Source: Arhodomonas sp052060015
Lineage (GTDB): Bacteria; Pseudomonadota; Gammaproteobacteria; Nitrococcales; Nitrococcaceae
Assembly: GCF_052060015.1 (NCBI RefSeq)
Contig: NZ_JBPODZ010000011.1
Location: 13,977 to 77,976 of the forward strand
Reading direction: 5' to 3'
Length of the DNA: 64,000 nt
The translations under genes and the position numbers were made by a program. The notes under the pieces were generated by a model. That model was not told the DNA's origin. It made no database searches and saw only the letters and a program-made list of their open reading frames with translations. Below are positions 47,016 to 54,171 of this stretch, piece by piece (position 1 is the first letter of the stretch; every line of letters starts with the position of its first letter).

Positions 47016-47402
47016 ATGGAAAACGAATCCGGGACCCTCATCCGCCGCCTCGCCACCCCGCTCGCCGAGGGCAACTTCTGGCTCAAGCTCGTGGGCGTGC
47101 TGCTCATCGTCAACGGTGTGCTTACCGCCCTGACCATCGTCGGCCTGCTGATCGCCTGGTTGCCCATCTGGATGGGGGTACTCCTTTTCCAGGCCTCCGG
47201 GGCCATCTCCCAGGCGAGGGACCAGGGCGACGAGACGGCGATGATCCGCGGCCAGCAGCGGCTGCGTACGTTCTTCACCATAAGCGGAGTGCTGACGCTC
47301 ATCATCCTGGTGATCTGGCTCGTCGGGATGGTGTTCGGGATCGGCGGGATGATGTTCGGCCCCGGAATGGGTCCGGGCGGGGGACCGCACGGTGGTTGGT
47401 AG
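47016..47402 (+). CDS. Small membrane protein, DUF5362-like
   Basis: A 128-residue protein with two or three hydrophobic segments (FWLKLVGVLLIVNGVLTALTIVGLLIAW, LPIWMGVLLFQASGAI, and FFTISGVLTLIILVIWLVGMVFG) and a short Gly/Met/Pro tail. The motif WLPIWMGVLLFQAS...A and RLRTFFTI resemble the DUF5362 family of uncharacterised membrane proteins. The start at 47016 has AAGGAAA upstream; an ATG at 46995 overlapping the permease stop (ATGA) is also possible and would add seven residues. Function unknown; expression is likely tied to the AmpG-like permease. Confidence 0.65.
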   Translation: MENESGTLIRRLATPLAEGNFWLKLVGVLLIVNGVLTALTIVGLLIAWLPIWMGVLLFQASGAISQARDQGDETAMIRGQQRLRTFFTISGVLTLIILVIWLVGMVFGIGGMMFGPGMGPGGGPHGGW

Positions 47403-47577
47403 GGATTGAAATCCGCTCGGACGGGCCCGATCTCCGCGCCATGGTGCCGTGTACACCGGCATTGAGCCCGGCTATGCCGACGATGCGGAGCATAAATTTC
47501 CGTGACGGGGCCCAGTCCCTTATCGTCCTACAGGGTCGGGTATCCCCCTTCGAATCCTTAGGTAGAGGCGCGTGACC

Positions 47578-48573
47578 ATGAGCGACGCGAAACACTGCAA
47601 GCTGCTGATCCTGGGCTCCGGTCCCGCCGGTTACACCGCGGCGGTGTATGCCGCCCGGGCGAATCTGGAGCCGGTGCTGGTCACCGGCATGGAGATGGGC
47701 GGGCAGCTGACCACCACCACCGATGTGGACAACTGGCCCGGCGATGTCGAGGGCCTGCAGGGCCCGCAGCTGATGGAGCGCATGCAGGCCCATGCCGAGC
47801 GCTTCGGCACGGAGATCGTCTTCGACCACATCAACGAGGTCGATTTCCGCGAGCGTCCCTTCCGGCTGACCGGCGACACGGGCGCCTACACCGCCGACGC
47901 GGTGATCATCGCCACCGGCGCCACCGCCAAGTACCTCGGCCTGGAATCCGAGGAGCGCTTCATGGGCAAGGGCGTGTCCGCCTGCGCCACCTGCGACGGG
48001 TTCTTCTACAAGAACCAGGACGTGGCGGTGATCGGCGGCGGTAACACCGCCATGGAGGAGGCGCTGTATCTCTCCAACATCGCACGCAAGGTCACCATCG
48101 TCCACCGCCGAGACCGCTTCCGCGGCGAGAAGATCCTCCAGGACCAGGTCTTCAAGAAGGCGCGGGAGGGCAACATCGAAATCCGCTGGAACGCCACCCT
48201 CGACGAGGTGCTCGGCGATCAGTCCGGCGTGACCGGCGTGCGCTTGAAGAGCACCGAGGACGGCTCCACCAGCGAGCTAGCGGTGACCGGGGTGTTCATC
48301 GCCATTGGCCACAAGCCCAACACCGAGCTCTTCCAGGGTCAGCTGGACATGGCTGGCGGCTATATCCGGGTCAACAGCGGCCTCGAGGGCAACGCCATGG
48401 CCACCAGCGTCCCCGGCGTGTTCGCCGCCGGCGATGTCATGGACCATGTCTATCGCCAGGCGGTGACCTCCGCCGGCACCGGCTGCATGGCCGCGCTGGA
48501 TGCGGAGAAGTACCTGGACGCCCTGGAGCTCAAGGCGGACACCACGGCCAGCAAGTCGGAGGCACCGGCATGA
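47578..48573 (+). CDS. trxB: Thioredoxin-disulfide reductase
   Basis: A 331-residue flavoprotein that reduces thioredoxin with NADPH. The FAD site LLILGSGPAGYTAAVYAARAN starts the protein, GGQLTTTTDVDNWPGD follows, the redox-active CATCDG disulfide is in SACATCDGFFYKN, and the NADPH domain has AVIGGGNTAMEEALYL and VHRRDRFRGEKILQ. The closing GVFAAGDVMDHVYRQAVTSAGTGCMAALDAEKYL is typical. The ATG at 47578 matches the family and has AGAGG nine bases upstream; an in-frame GTG two codons earlier is less likely. The glutaredoxin-like gene overlaps its stop. Confidence 0.96.
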   Translation: MSDAKHCKLLILGSGPAGYTAAVYAARANLEPVLVTGMEMGGQLTTTTDVDNWPGDVEGLQGPQLMERMQAHAERFGTEIVFDHINEVDFRERPFRLTGDTGAYTADAVIIATGATAKYLGLESEERFMGKGVSACATCDGFFYKNQDVAVIGGGNTAMEEALYLSNIARKVTIVHRRDRFRGEKILQDQVFKKAREGNIEIRWNATLDEVLGDQSGVTGVRLKSTEDGSTSELAVTGVFIAIGHKPNTELFQGQLDMAGGYIRVNSGLEGNAMATSVPGVFAAGDVMDHVYRQAVTSAGTGCMAALDAEKYLDALELKADTTASKSEAPA

Positions 48574-48866
48574 GCGCGGAGAACACCATCCACGCCGAAG
48601 ACCTTGCCCTCTACCATCACGAGCTCTGCGGATTCTGCCTGCGGGTCCGTGCGGTGCTCGAACGCCTGGGGGTATCGGTGGAGATGCGCGACATCCGCCG
48701 TCACCCGGAATACCGCCAGGAGCTCATCGACGGCGGCGGCCAGGCGATGGTGCCGTGCCTGCGCATCCACAACGAGGACGGCGACGACACCTGGCTCTAC
48801 GAGTCCGCGGACATCGTCGCCTACCTCATCCGTCGCTTTGGCGAGGCGGAGCAGCACCGAGCCTGA
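48570..48866 (+). CDS. Glutaredoxin-like thioredoxin-fold protein
   Basis: A 98-residue thioredoxin-fold protein. The N-terminal DLALYHHELCGFCLRVRAVLERLGV has a CGFC active site in the position of glutaredoxin CPYC, and MVPCLRIHNEDGDDTWLYESADIVAYLIRRF contains the cis-Pro glutathione-binding region. It could be a monothiol/dithiol glutaredoxin or a GST-N-terminal-like protein. Its ATG overlaps the trxB stop by four bases, so it is probably translationally coupled to thioredoxin reductase and works in thiol homeostasis. Confidence 0.82.
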   Translation: MSAENTIHAEDLALYHHELCGFCLRVRAVLERLGVSVEMRDIRRHPEYRQELIDGGGQAMVPCLRIHNEDGDDTWLYESADIVAYLIRRFGEAEQHRA

Positions 48867-48872
48867 GCCGGG

Positions 48873-49661
48873 TCAGGACTCCAGCGTCAGGTCGTAGGTC
48901 AGCGTCAGCGGGGCGTGGTCGGAGAATCGCGCCCCCTCGTAGACCGCCGCGGCCTGCACCCGATTCGCCAGGTCCGGGGTGATCACCTGGTAGTCGATGC
49001 GCCAGCCCGTGTTGTTGGCCCAGGCCTGGCCGCGATAAGACCACCAGGTATACTGCTCCGCATCGGGCTCCACCACCCGAAAGGCATCCACCAGCCCCAC
49101 CTCGTCGAACAGGCGGTCGAGCCAGGCGCGTTCCTCCGGGAGAAAGCCAGAGTTCTTCTGGTTGGAACGCCAGTTACGGAGGTCCAGCCTGGTGTGGGCG
49201 ATATTCCAGTCGCCGCAGATGATGTAGCTACGGCGCCCGTTACGAAGCTTCGCGAGATACTCGAGGAAGGGCTCCATGAAGGCGTACTTGAAGTCCTGGC
49301 GGTGGTCTCCGGAGGTACCCGAGGGCATGTAGAAGGAGACGATGGCGAGATCGCCGAAGTGCGCCTCGATCCAGCGCCCCTCCCGGTCGATCTCCGGGAA
49401 ACCCACCTCGCGGATCACCTCGTCCGGCTCGATCCGGCTGTACAGGGCGACACCGCTATAGCCCTTCTTCTCCGCATCCTTGAAGTAGGCGTGCCAACCG
49501 TCCGGGAAATACGTGGCATCGCCGGCGAGCTGCTCGTACTGTGCCTTGGTCTCCTGGACGCAGAGCAAATCCGGGGCGTCGTCAGCGAACCAATCGAAGA
49601 AGCCCTTGCGCGCCGCCGCGCGGATGCCGTTGAGGTTGGCGGTGCTGATGCGGACCGTCAT
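48873..49661 (-). CDS. Exodeoxyribonuclease III (second homologue)
   Basis: A 262-residue ExoIII/EEP-family enzyme. It has ISTANLNGIRAAARKGFFDWF at the start, LLCVQETKAQ with the catalytic Glu, GDWNIAHTRLDL for the metal and substrate loop, and FSDHAPLTLTYDL with the catalytic His. The N-terminus and the YTWWSYRGQAWANNTGWRIDY segment are typical of the XthA subfamily that differs from the copy at 8284-9051. Base-excision repair is the expected role. It is convergent with the glutaredoxin-like gene. Confidence 0.92.
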   Translation of the reverse strand: MTVRISTANLNGIRAAARKGFFDWFADDAPDLLCVQETKAQYEQLAGDATYFPDGWHAYFKDAEKKGYSGVALYSRIEPDEVIREVGFPEIDREGRWIEAHFGDLAIVSFYMPSGTSGDHRQDFKYAFMEPFLEYLAKLRNGRRSYIICGDWNIAHTRLDLRNWRSNQKNSGFLPEERAWLDRLFDEVGLVDAFRVVEPDAEQYTWWSYRGQAWANNTGWRIDYQVITPDLANRVQAAAVYEGARFSDHAPLTLTYDLTLES

Positions 49662-49723
49662 GGGCGCCCCCTAAAGCCTACTCGCGGTCCGCGATCATAC
49701 CAGACTGCCGTACCGCTACCCGC

Positions 49724-50446
49724 TCAGCCGTCCAGCTCCGGGTAATGCCGGAAGATGCCGTCCTCGTTGAAGGGGATGCGCCGCGGCGAGGCGAGATAGG
49801 CGCCGATGCGCGGGCGCTCCGCCACCCGATCTTGGAGGGCCATGACTCGTGGGTGGTCCGGCTCCAGCCGGGCCATCGCCCGTGGGAAGGCATAGCGCAG
49901 CCCGGCGATGACCTGAAACAGCGAGAGGTCTGCAGCCGTGAGGTCATCTCCGACCAGGAAATCGCCCCCGGCCGGATTGGTGGCCAGCACCCGCTCGAAG
50001 TAGGCGAGCCACTTCGGCAATCGCGCCGAGCGGAACACCTCCGCCCGGCGCTTGGACGCCGCCCGCTGCTGCTCGTAGTACAGCGTCGCCCCCACCGGGT
50101 GATGGGTGTCGTGGATCTCCACCACCCAGTCGGCAATCGTCAGCTGCAGCTGATGCGCCCACAGGCGACCGAACTCGTCCGAGGGCGCGAGGCCGTGACG
50201 ATCACCGAGGAAGAGGAGGATGTTCGCCGTCTGCGCGATCAGGTGGCCCTCGACCTCCAGCACCGGCGGCGCAAAAGGGATCTCCGCCGCCCCCTCGCGC
50301 CTCAGCACCTCGGCAACGGCCTCGAAATCCGCACCGTCGCCGCGGCGACCTACGTCCTCATAGTCGGCCCCCACTTCCTCCAGCGCCAGACGGATGAACT
50401 CCCCCCGGCCCTCGATGGTAGGCCAGTAGTACAAACGATAGCCCAT
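49724..50446 (-). CDS. Glutathione S-transferase family protein
   Basis: A 240-residue GST. The N-terminal thioredoxin-like domain starts MGYRLYYWPTIEGRGEFIRLAL and continues with PFAPPVLEVEGHLIAQTANILLFLG, the glutathione-binding segment. The C-terminal helical domain includes LVGDDLTAADLSLFQVIAGLRYAF, the family N-capping motif. The start at 50446 begins the conserved domain. The substrate is unknown. It is the last chromosomal protein gene before the tRNA and accessory region, and is oppositely oriented to the tRNA. Confidence 0.87.
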   Translation of the reverse strand: MGYRLYYWPTIEGRGEFIRLALEEVGADYEDVGRRGDGADFEAVAEVLRREGAAEIPFAPPVLEVEGHLIAQTANILLFLGDRHGLAPSDEFGRLWAHQLQLTIADWVVEIHDTHHPVGATLYYEQQRAASKRRAEVFRSARLPKWLAYFERVLATNPAGGDFLVGDDLTAADLSLFQVIAGLRYAFPRAMARLEPDHPRVMALQDRVAERPRIGAYLASPRRIPFNEDGIFRHYPELDG

Positions 50447-50554
50447 GGCATGCCTCTCCGCGTCGTGACCCGCATCGCCCGACAATGCCAGAGCATTGCA
50501 CGCCGCCGGAAGCTTCACCACCTGCCGCCCTGTCCCCCGCCCACCGCGAGCGGC

Positions 50555-50560
50555 TATAAT
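50555..50560 (+). promoter_or_regulatory. Consensus -10 box of the tRNA gene
   Basis: A perfect TATAAT lies 12 bases before the first base of the tRNA, as expected for a promoter reading into it. No good -35 box was found. Confidence 0.55.
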
Positions 50561-50572
50561 GCGGCGCCGACG

Positions 50573-50648
<76 letters not shown>

Positions 50649-50705
50649 TAATAATCAGTCGGTTATAGCATTCCCAGAAAGGAACCCATCCAGAAAATCA
50701 CCGCT

Positions 50706-50727
50706 CAGGGTCACCGCCAGGGTCACC
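50706..50727 (+). repeat. Two direct copies of CAGGGTCACC near the tRNA
   Basis: CAGGGTCACC occurs at 50706-50715 and 50718-50727, with a 12-base period, 58 bases past the tRNA 3' end and in a region without a gene. Short direct repeats at this distance from an attachment site are reminiscent of integrase arm-type sites. The rest of the interval to 50885 shows nothing else recognisable. Confidence 0.4.
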
Positions 50728-50885
50728 ACGGATCACTGCTACCCCGCTTCGGTGCCTTGAGGCGCCGGCCTGCAATAGCTAGGCTCAACCCGCCACCCTC
50801 GCCCTGGAAGGCGCCGATGAACCGACACGGGAAGTCAGGCGGTATGCGGCGGTGGCGCCTCACGCCACCGGCCGGGCGGTTGGGT

Positions 50886-51140
50886 TCAGCTTCGGACTTG
50901 GACGCTCGCCACGGACCCGCCACCGATCCGCCGGTGTAGCTTTCCCAGGCCCCAGGCGATGGCAAGCGTGATCGCGGCGACCGCGGCCTTGATGCCGAGT
51001 GCGGCCCAGTAGGCCGGCGGAACATCACCCGGCGCTGTCAGCCACGACAGGGCGGGCAGCATCAACGCGACTTGTGCCAGGCCGAGAAGGGCCGCAACGA
51101 TCTGTAGCCCTCGAACCAGGACGCGGAACATTCCCTTCAT
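50886..51140 (-). CDS. Small membrane protein of the phage-like region (1)
   Basis: An 84-residue protein with two predicted membrane helices: VRGLQIVAALLGLAQVALMLPALSW and a second one around YWAALGIKAAVAAITLAIAWGLG. The short C-terminal tail is basic (KLHRRIGGG). It overlaps the upstream small membrane gene by four bases (ATGA), so they are co-expressed. Similar small two-helix proteins near phage late genes are often holins or lysis accessories, but no endolysin is adjacent and the role is unassigned. Confidence 0.55.
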   Translation of the reverse strand: MKGMFRVLVRGLQIVAALLGLAQVALMLPALSWLTAPGDVPPAYWAALGIKAAVAAITLAIAWGLGKLHRRIGGGSVASVQVRS

Positions 51141-51412
51141 TTCTCCCCCTGCCCTTTATTGCCCGCCGCGAGAGCAGCGGCCCCGGCGGCGAGTGTCAGT
51201 CCGGCGATATACACGGCCAGCGTCCGATAGGCGACCATGGCGGTGACCCGTTCTGAGCTCCCCAGGGCGGGCGGGTCCAGCAGGAAGGCATGGCCGGCGT
51301 GGATCAGTCGGCCGCTTACTTCGAAGTAGAACGGCGGCCACAGCACCAGTGCCACGGCGGCGAGCGCGTAGACCACCAGGATGAAGCGCTGCGCGGAAGT
51401 AAGATGCGGCAT
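51137..51412 (-). CDS. Small membrane protein of the phage-like region (2)
   Basis: A 91-residue protein with two hydrophobic helices: RFILVVYALAAVALVLWPPFYF and YRTLAVYIAGLTLAAGAAALAAG, joined by a polar loop. The sequence FEVSGRLIHAGHAFLL lies between them. No family is recognised. Its stop overlaps the start of the neighbouring small membrane gene. With the other two membrane proteins it may form a lysis or host-envelope module. Confidence 0.55.
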   Translation of the reverse strand: MPHLTSAQRFILVVYALAAVALVLWPPFYFEVSGRLIHAGHAFLLDPPALGSSERVTAMVAYRTLAVYIAGLTLAAGAAALAAGNKGQGEK

Positions 51413-51442
51413 CGTGACCTCCGTGTCTGGCGCGGTGGCGTC

Positions 51443-51799
51443 CTACCGCTCGTGCCCGACTTCCTGGCGGGTCTCGGGGTCTCCGTTCCCTTCGCCGCGC
51501 AGGATGCGCCAGTCCTTTGTGCCCAACTCAAGCCGTGGCGCGGGTTCCTTATCCCTGGCGGTCACGAAGAACCCGATCACCGCGGCGATCCCGGCCATCA
51601 CCGGCGTGGCGATCACGAAGAAGATCACGAAGAACCCGACGCCGATGTAGCCCCACTGCCCGAAGAACGCGAGCATCAACAGGGCGCCGTTGATGGTCCA
51701 GACGCCGAGTCGAAACGCCACGTACACGGCGGTAGCGATCAGGGATAGCGCCACGGGAATGGCGAGGATCACCAGCAAAACCAGGGCTACCGGGTCCAT
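51443..51799 (-). CDS. Small membrane protein of the phage-like region (3)
   Basis: A 118-residue protein with about three membrane segments (VALVLLVILAIPVALSLIATAVYVAF, TINGALLMLAFFGQWGYIGVG and FFVIFFVIATPVMAGIAAVIGFFV) and a charged C-terminal tail (ARDKEPAPRLELGTKDWRIL). It has a GGGGGAA ribosome-binding sequence before the ATG at 51799. It is the first gene of the three-gene membrane cluster and follows a terminator that separates it from the Q-like gene. Function unknown. Confidence 0.55.
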   Translation of the reverse strand: MDPVALVLLVILAIPVALSLIATAVYVAFRLGVWTINGALLMLAFFGQWGYIGVGFFVIFFVIATPVMAGIAAVIGFFVTARDKEPAPRLELGTKDWRILRGEGNGDPETRQEVGHER

Positions 51800-51872
51800 G
51801 TCGTTCCCCCGTCGTCCGTGTGCCCGTTACTCAGGATAGACGCCCAGGGATCGGTATGCCCGACCTGGAGCG

Positions 51873-51899
51873 AAAAAGCCCCGCCATGGTGCGGGGCTT
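51873..51899 (-). terminator. Factor-independent terminator (minus strand)
   Basis: On the minus strand the stem AAGCCCCGC/GCGGGGCTT with loop ACCATG is followed by TTTTT. It ends transcription of the Q-like gene before the small membrane genes. Confidence 0.85.
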
Positions 51900-51926
51900 C
51901 AGGACGGAGAAGGAGGGGAGTCCCGA

Positions 51927-52367
51927 TCAGGCCGCGTCGGTGAGATCGAGGCGGGCGGCGAGCTCGCCGCGTATGCGGGCGAGGTCATCGTAGACAGAGG
52001 GCCTGCTGATGCCGACGATCTCGGCGACCACCCGCATCGGCGGGCGCTGGACGTAGTGGACGACCGCCACCTTGCGTTGCCGCTCCGGCAGCAATGCCAC
52101 CACGCGGTCCACGGCGTGAACCTGCTCCGGCCAGTCGCGGCGGAATGCCTCGCGCTTCGACCGCGGGGATGCCGGCGGCGCGTTGATTTGAACCCCCGTG
52201 ACGGGCTTGCGGCGCCCCCGGCGGACACTGCGCCGTCGCATCGCCTTATAGATCGTGCTCTCCCGCGGGTAACCGGCGGGGCCCGGTGAGGATTCGCGGC
52301 GCTGGTAGCGGCCCCACTCGGCCAGAAGCGCCTCGGCGGTGTCCTCGAGAGCGTGATCTTGCGCCAT
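51927..52367 (-). CDS. Phage late regulator with sigma-region-4/Q-like helix-turn-helix
   Basis: A 146-residue basic protein. The C-terminal part has a sigma-70 region-4-like helix-turn-helix (VVALLPERQRKVAVVHYVQ, then MRVVAEIVGISRPSVYDDLARIRGELA). The N-terminal half contains the RRRSVRRGRRKP basic segment. This layout matches phage antitermination Q-like or late sigma-like regulators, which often sit upstream of lysis genes. It is immediately upstream of the terminator and the small membrane proteins, which would be natural targets for antitermination. Exact mechanism is not deducible. Confidence 0.6.
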   Translation of the reverse strand: MAQDHALEDTAEALLAEWGRYQRRESSPGPAGYPRESTIYKAMRRRSVRRGRRKPVTGVQINAPPASPRSKREAFRRDWPEQVHAVDRVVALLPERQRKVAVVHYVQRPPMRVVAEIVGISRPSVYDDLARIRGELAARLDLTDAA

Positions 52368-52450
52368 CGGGTGCGGCTCCTGTCGCTGGACGGCCGGCCC
52401 CGGGGCGGGGCCCTGCCGACCATGATAGCGTTGGTGGGGTAGCGCGTGGA

Positions 52451-52966
52451 TCAGGCTGCCTCACTCTCCGCCGCGAACACCTCGGCCGCTTCCAAGGCCT
52501 CGGCGAAGGGCCGGGTATGGCAGGCCTGCACGACGCCGGGCGCCATGCGCTCCACGTCCCCCCAGAACCGGGCCTCCGGGATGGCATCGACAAGCCGGCC
52601 GCGGGCGTCGGTGCGCGGATCCGCGCCGTGCTCCAGGGCCAGGGTGATCGCCTGGCCGAAGGTCATGTAGTCCAGCGACTTGAAGACCTCCGGCGCGATC
52701 CGGGCGACCTCCGCCCATGATGATGCGCCCACCATCCGGGTGAGCTTGGCACGCACGGCGATCTCGCGGGCCGCCTCGGCGTTCTCGTGCGCGTCGCCCG
52801 GGGCGAAGAAGGCCGCCACCGCTTCGGGGCATACTTGGCGCCCTTTGGTCTCCAGGGTCTCCACGCCGAGCAGGTGCCGGAGCTCGGCGACGCTCTCGCG
52901 GTACTCCTCGGCGTCCATCGGAATGGTGGCGGTGTGGTCGTTGGTGATGCTGGCGGTGTTCTGCAT
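52451..52966 (-). CDS. Hypothetical protein of the phage-like region
   Basis: A 171-residue soluble protein that I do not recognise. It is acidic, predicted mostly helical, without membrane segments or signal peptide. A segment DAEEYRESVAELRHLLGVE begins the ordered part, and FGQAITLALEHGADPRTDARGRLV resembles an ankyrin-like turn but no repeats are evident. It is the second gene of the leftward group headed by the small DNA-binding-type gene, 18 bases from that gene's end. Confidence 0.5.
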   Translation of the reverse strand: MQNTASITNDHTATIPMDAEEYRESVAELRHLLGVETLETKGRQVCPEAVAAFFAPGDAHENAEAAREIAVRAKLTRMVGASSWAEVARIAPEVFKSLDYMTFGQAITLALEHGADPRTDARGRLVDAIPEARFWGDVERMAPGVVQACHTRPFAEALEAAEVFAAESEAA

Positions 52967-52984
52967 GGTTCCCCCTGTGCGTTC

Positions 52985-53224
52985 TTACTCGTCGTCGAAG
53001 TAGCGGCGGCGCCCCTGCGCGTCCAGGGCCTCCACCGTGTTCCCCTCGGCCTCCGAAATGATGGCCTCAAGCGTGGCCCGCTGGGTCTCGCCCCGGTGGC
53101 GGGCCAGCCGCGCCAGGGCGGCTTTTGCGTGGGCGCTCACCACCATGTTGATGCGGTCGGCGGTGCCTTCCTTGAGTTGCCGCTGTCGGTAGGCCCGTTG
53201 GCGTTCAGCGTCGCTCATTGCCAT
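52985..53224 (-). CDS. Small DNA-binding-type regulator of the phage-like region
   Basis: A 79-residue protein starting MAMSDAERQRAYRQRQLKEG, the pattern of many small phage and plasmid regulators. The segment DRINMVVSAHAKAALARLARHRGETQRATLEAII looks like a ribbon-helix-helix core (beta strand INMVV followed by two helices), although no close family is recalled. The ATG at 53224 has GAGG six bases upstream; an in-frame ATG at 53218 is possible. Palindromic operator-like sites lie in its own promoter, suggesting autorepression. Confidence 0.6.
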   Translation of the reverse strand: MAMSDAERQRAYRQRQLKEGTADRINMVVSAHAKAALARLARHRGETQRATLEAIISEAEGNTVEALDAQGRRRYFDDE

Positions 53225-53234
53225 TGCTTGCCTC

Positions 53235-53277
53235 GTTACGCAGTAACAAATGTAGTTCCGTTACGCAGTCACGTCAA
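53235..53277 (-). promoter_or_regulatory. Minus-strand promoter with two palindromic operator sites
   Basis: On the minus strand TTGACG (53272-53277) and TACATT (53249-53254) form a promoter with 17-base spacing reading into the small regulator gene. Two GTTACGCAGTnAC palindromes lie at 53235-53247 (perfect) and 53260-53272 (one mismatch), 25 bases apart. One fills the spacer and the other covers the start region, as expected for autorepression. They also lie just upstream of a TACAAT box at 53281 reading into the rightward operon. Confidence 0.7.
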
Positions 53278-53316
53278 GGGTACAATGTGTGCAGGCCTGA
53301 TACAGGAGTCGAGGCG

Positions 53317-53622
53317 ATGAAAGACGACGAGCGCAGGCGGTTGTGGGTCCAGTGGCAGAAGGCCCGGGCTCGGTGGCTCCAGCAGTGCCGCGAGGCGGGG
53401 ACGGAACCGGGGCCACCGCCGCCGATGCCGCTGGAGGTCCGGGGGCTGCGGTGCGGGGTCACCACGAGAACAGGCCATCCCTGCCAGCGCCGCGACCTCG
53501 GTGCGGGCGGTCGGTGCCGGCTCCACGGCGGCCGCAGTACCGGGCCCCGGACCCCGGAGGGCCTTCGCCGGGTGGCTGCGAATCTGCCCGGCCCCAGACC
53601 CCATGGAACAGACAGGGTTTGA
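53317..53622 (+). CDS. HGGxSTG domain-containing phage protein
   Basis: A 101-residue protein with a Cys/His zinc-binding-type motif: LRCGVTTRTGHPCQRRD followed by GGRCRLHGGRSTGPRTPEGLRRV. The HGGxSTGPRT sequence defines a widespread small phage protein family, commonly located near terminase or structural genes, with unknown function. The N-terminal part is rich in Arg and Trp (RRRLWVQWQKARARWLQQ). The ATG at 53317 follows AGGAGTCGAGGCG. It is the first gene of the rightward unit. Confidence 0.75.
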   Translation: MKDDERRRLWVQWQKARARWLQQCREAGTEPGPPPPMPLEVRGLRCGVTTRTGHPCQRRDLGAGGRCRLHGGRSTGPRTPEGLRRVAANLPGPRPHGTDRV

Positions 53623-53676
53623 TACACTGTCGTCATCATGGATTCGTTCGCCCTGACGATGGGCGAGCGTCACGAG

Positions 53677-53707
53677 AAGCCCGCACGGTGCGCCCTGCGG
53701 GCTTTTT
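53677..53707 (+). terminator. Factor-independent terminator after the HGGxSTG gene
   Basis: The stem AAGCCCGCA/TGCGGGCTT is followed by TTTTTT-type bases. It separates the HGGxSTG gene from the virion-protein genes and may be bypassed by antitermination. Confidence 0.85.
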
Positions 53708-53727
53708 TCGTTATGAGGATGCCGAAC

Positions 53728-54171
53728 ATGCCTGCGACCGCCGAACAGGCTACGCCCCGCTTCGCCATCGTTCCCCTGGAGGGCGAGGCTCGCCCATCGT
53801 TGTGGGAACGTGTGGCGCCGTTCGTGGCCAACGTGAACCCGGGCGACTGTCTGCCCGACACCATCCGCGAGCTGCTGGAGGATGATCGCGTCATGGTCTG
53901 GGCGGTGATCCGCGACGACGGCACCACCCTCGGCACGTGCGTCACCCGGATCGAGGCAGTTCCGGCGGGGCTGGCGCTCCATGTCCTCACTGTGGCGGGC
54001 CGGGACATGGAGCTCTGGGCGCGCCAAGCCATGGCGATGGCGCAACAGGAAGCCGATGAACACGATTGCCAGGAATTGCGCATCTCGGCAGGGCCTGACG
54101 CCGCGGACTTCATGGCGGACTACGGCCTTCACCCCTGGCGGGTGGTCTACAAGCAGGAGGTCAAGAAATGA
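53728..54171 (+). CDS. GNAT-like phage protein, unassigned
   Basis: A 147-residue protein. VMVWAVIRDDGTTLGTCVTRIE followed by GLALHVLTVAGRDMELWARQAMAMAQQEADEHDCQELRISA and a closing FMADYGLHPWRVVYKQEV have the strand-helix pattern of GNAT-fold acetyltransferases, though the acetyl-CoA loop is not clear. Comparable proteins lie beside virion-internal genes in podovirus-like genomes. The ATG at 53728 has GAGGA eight bases upstream; earlier in-frame starts at 53713 and 53719 overlap that site. Its stop overlaps the next start (ATGA). Confidence 0.55.
   Translation: MPATAEQATPRFAIVPLEGEARPSLWERVAPFVANVNPGDCLPDTIRELLEDDRVMVWAVIRDDGTTLGTCVTRIEAVPAGLALHVLTVAGRDMELWARQAMAMAQQEADEHDCQELRISAGPDAADFMADYGLHPWRVVYKQEVKK

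Noticed and set aside
50723..51028. 101-residue minus-strand ORF next to the tRNA
   Set aside because: It is Arg/Pro/Ser/Gly-rich and partly overlaps a better-supported small membrane gene; no ribosome-binding site or similarity.
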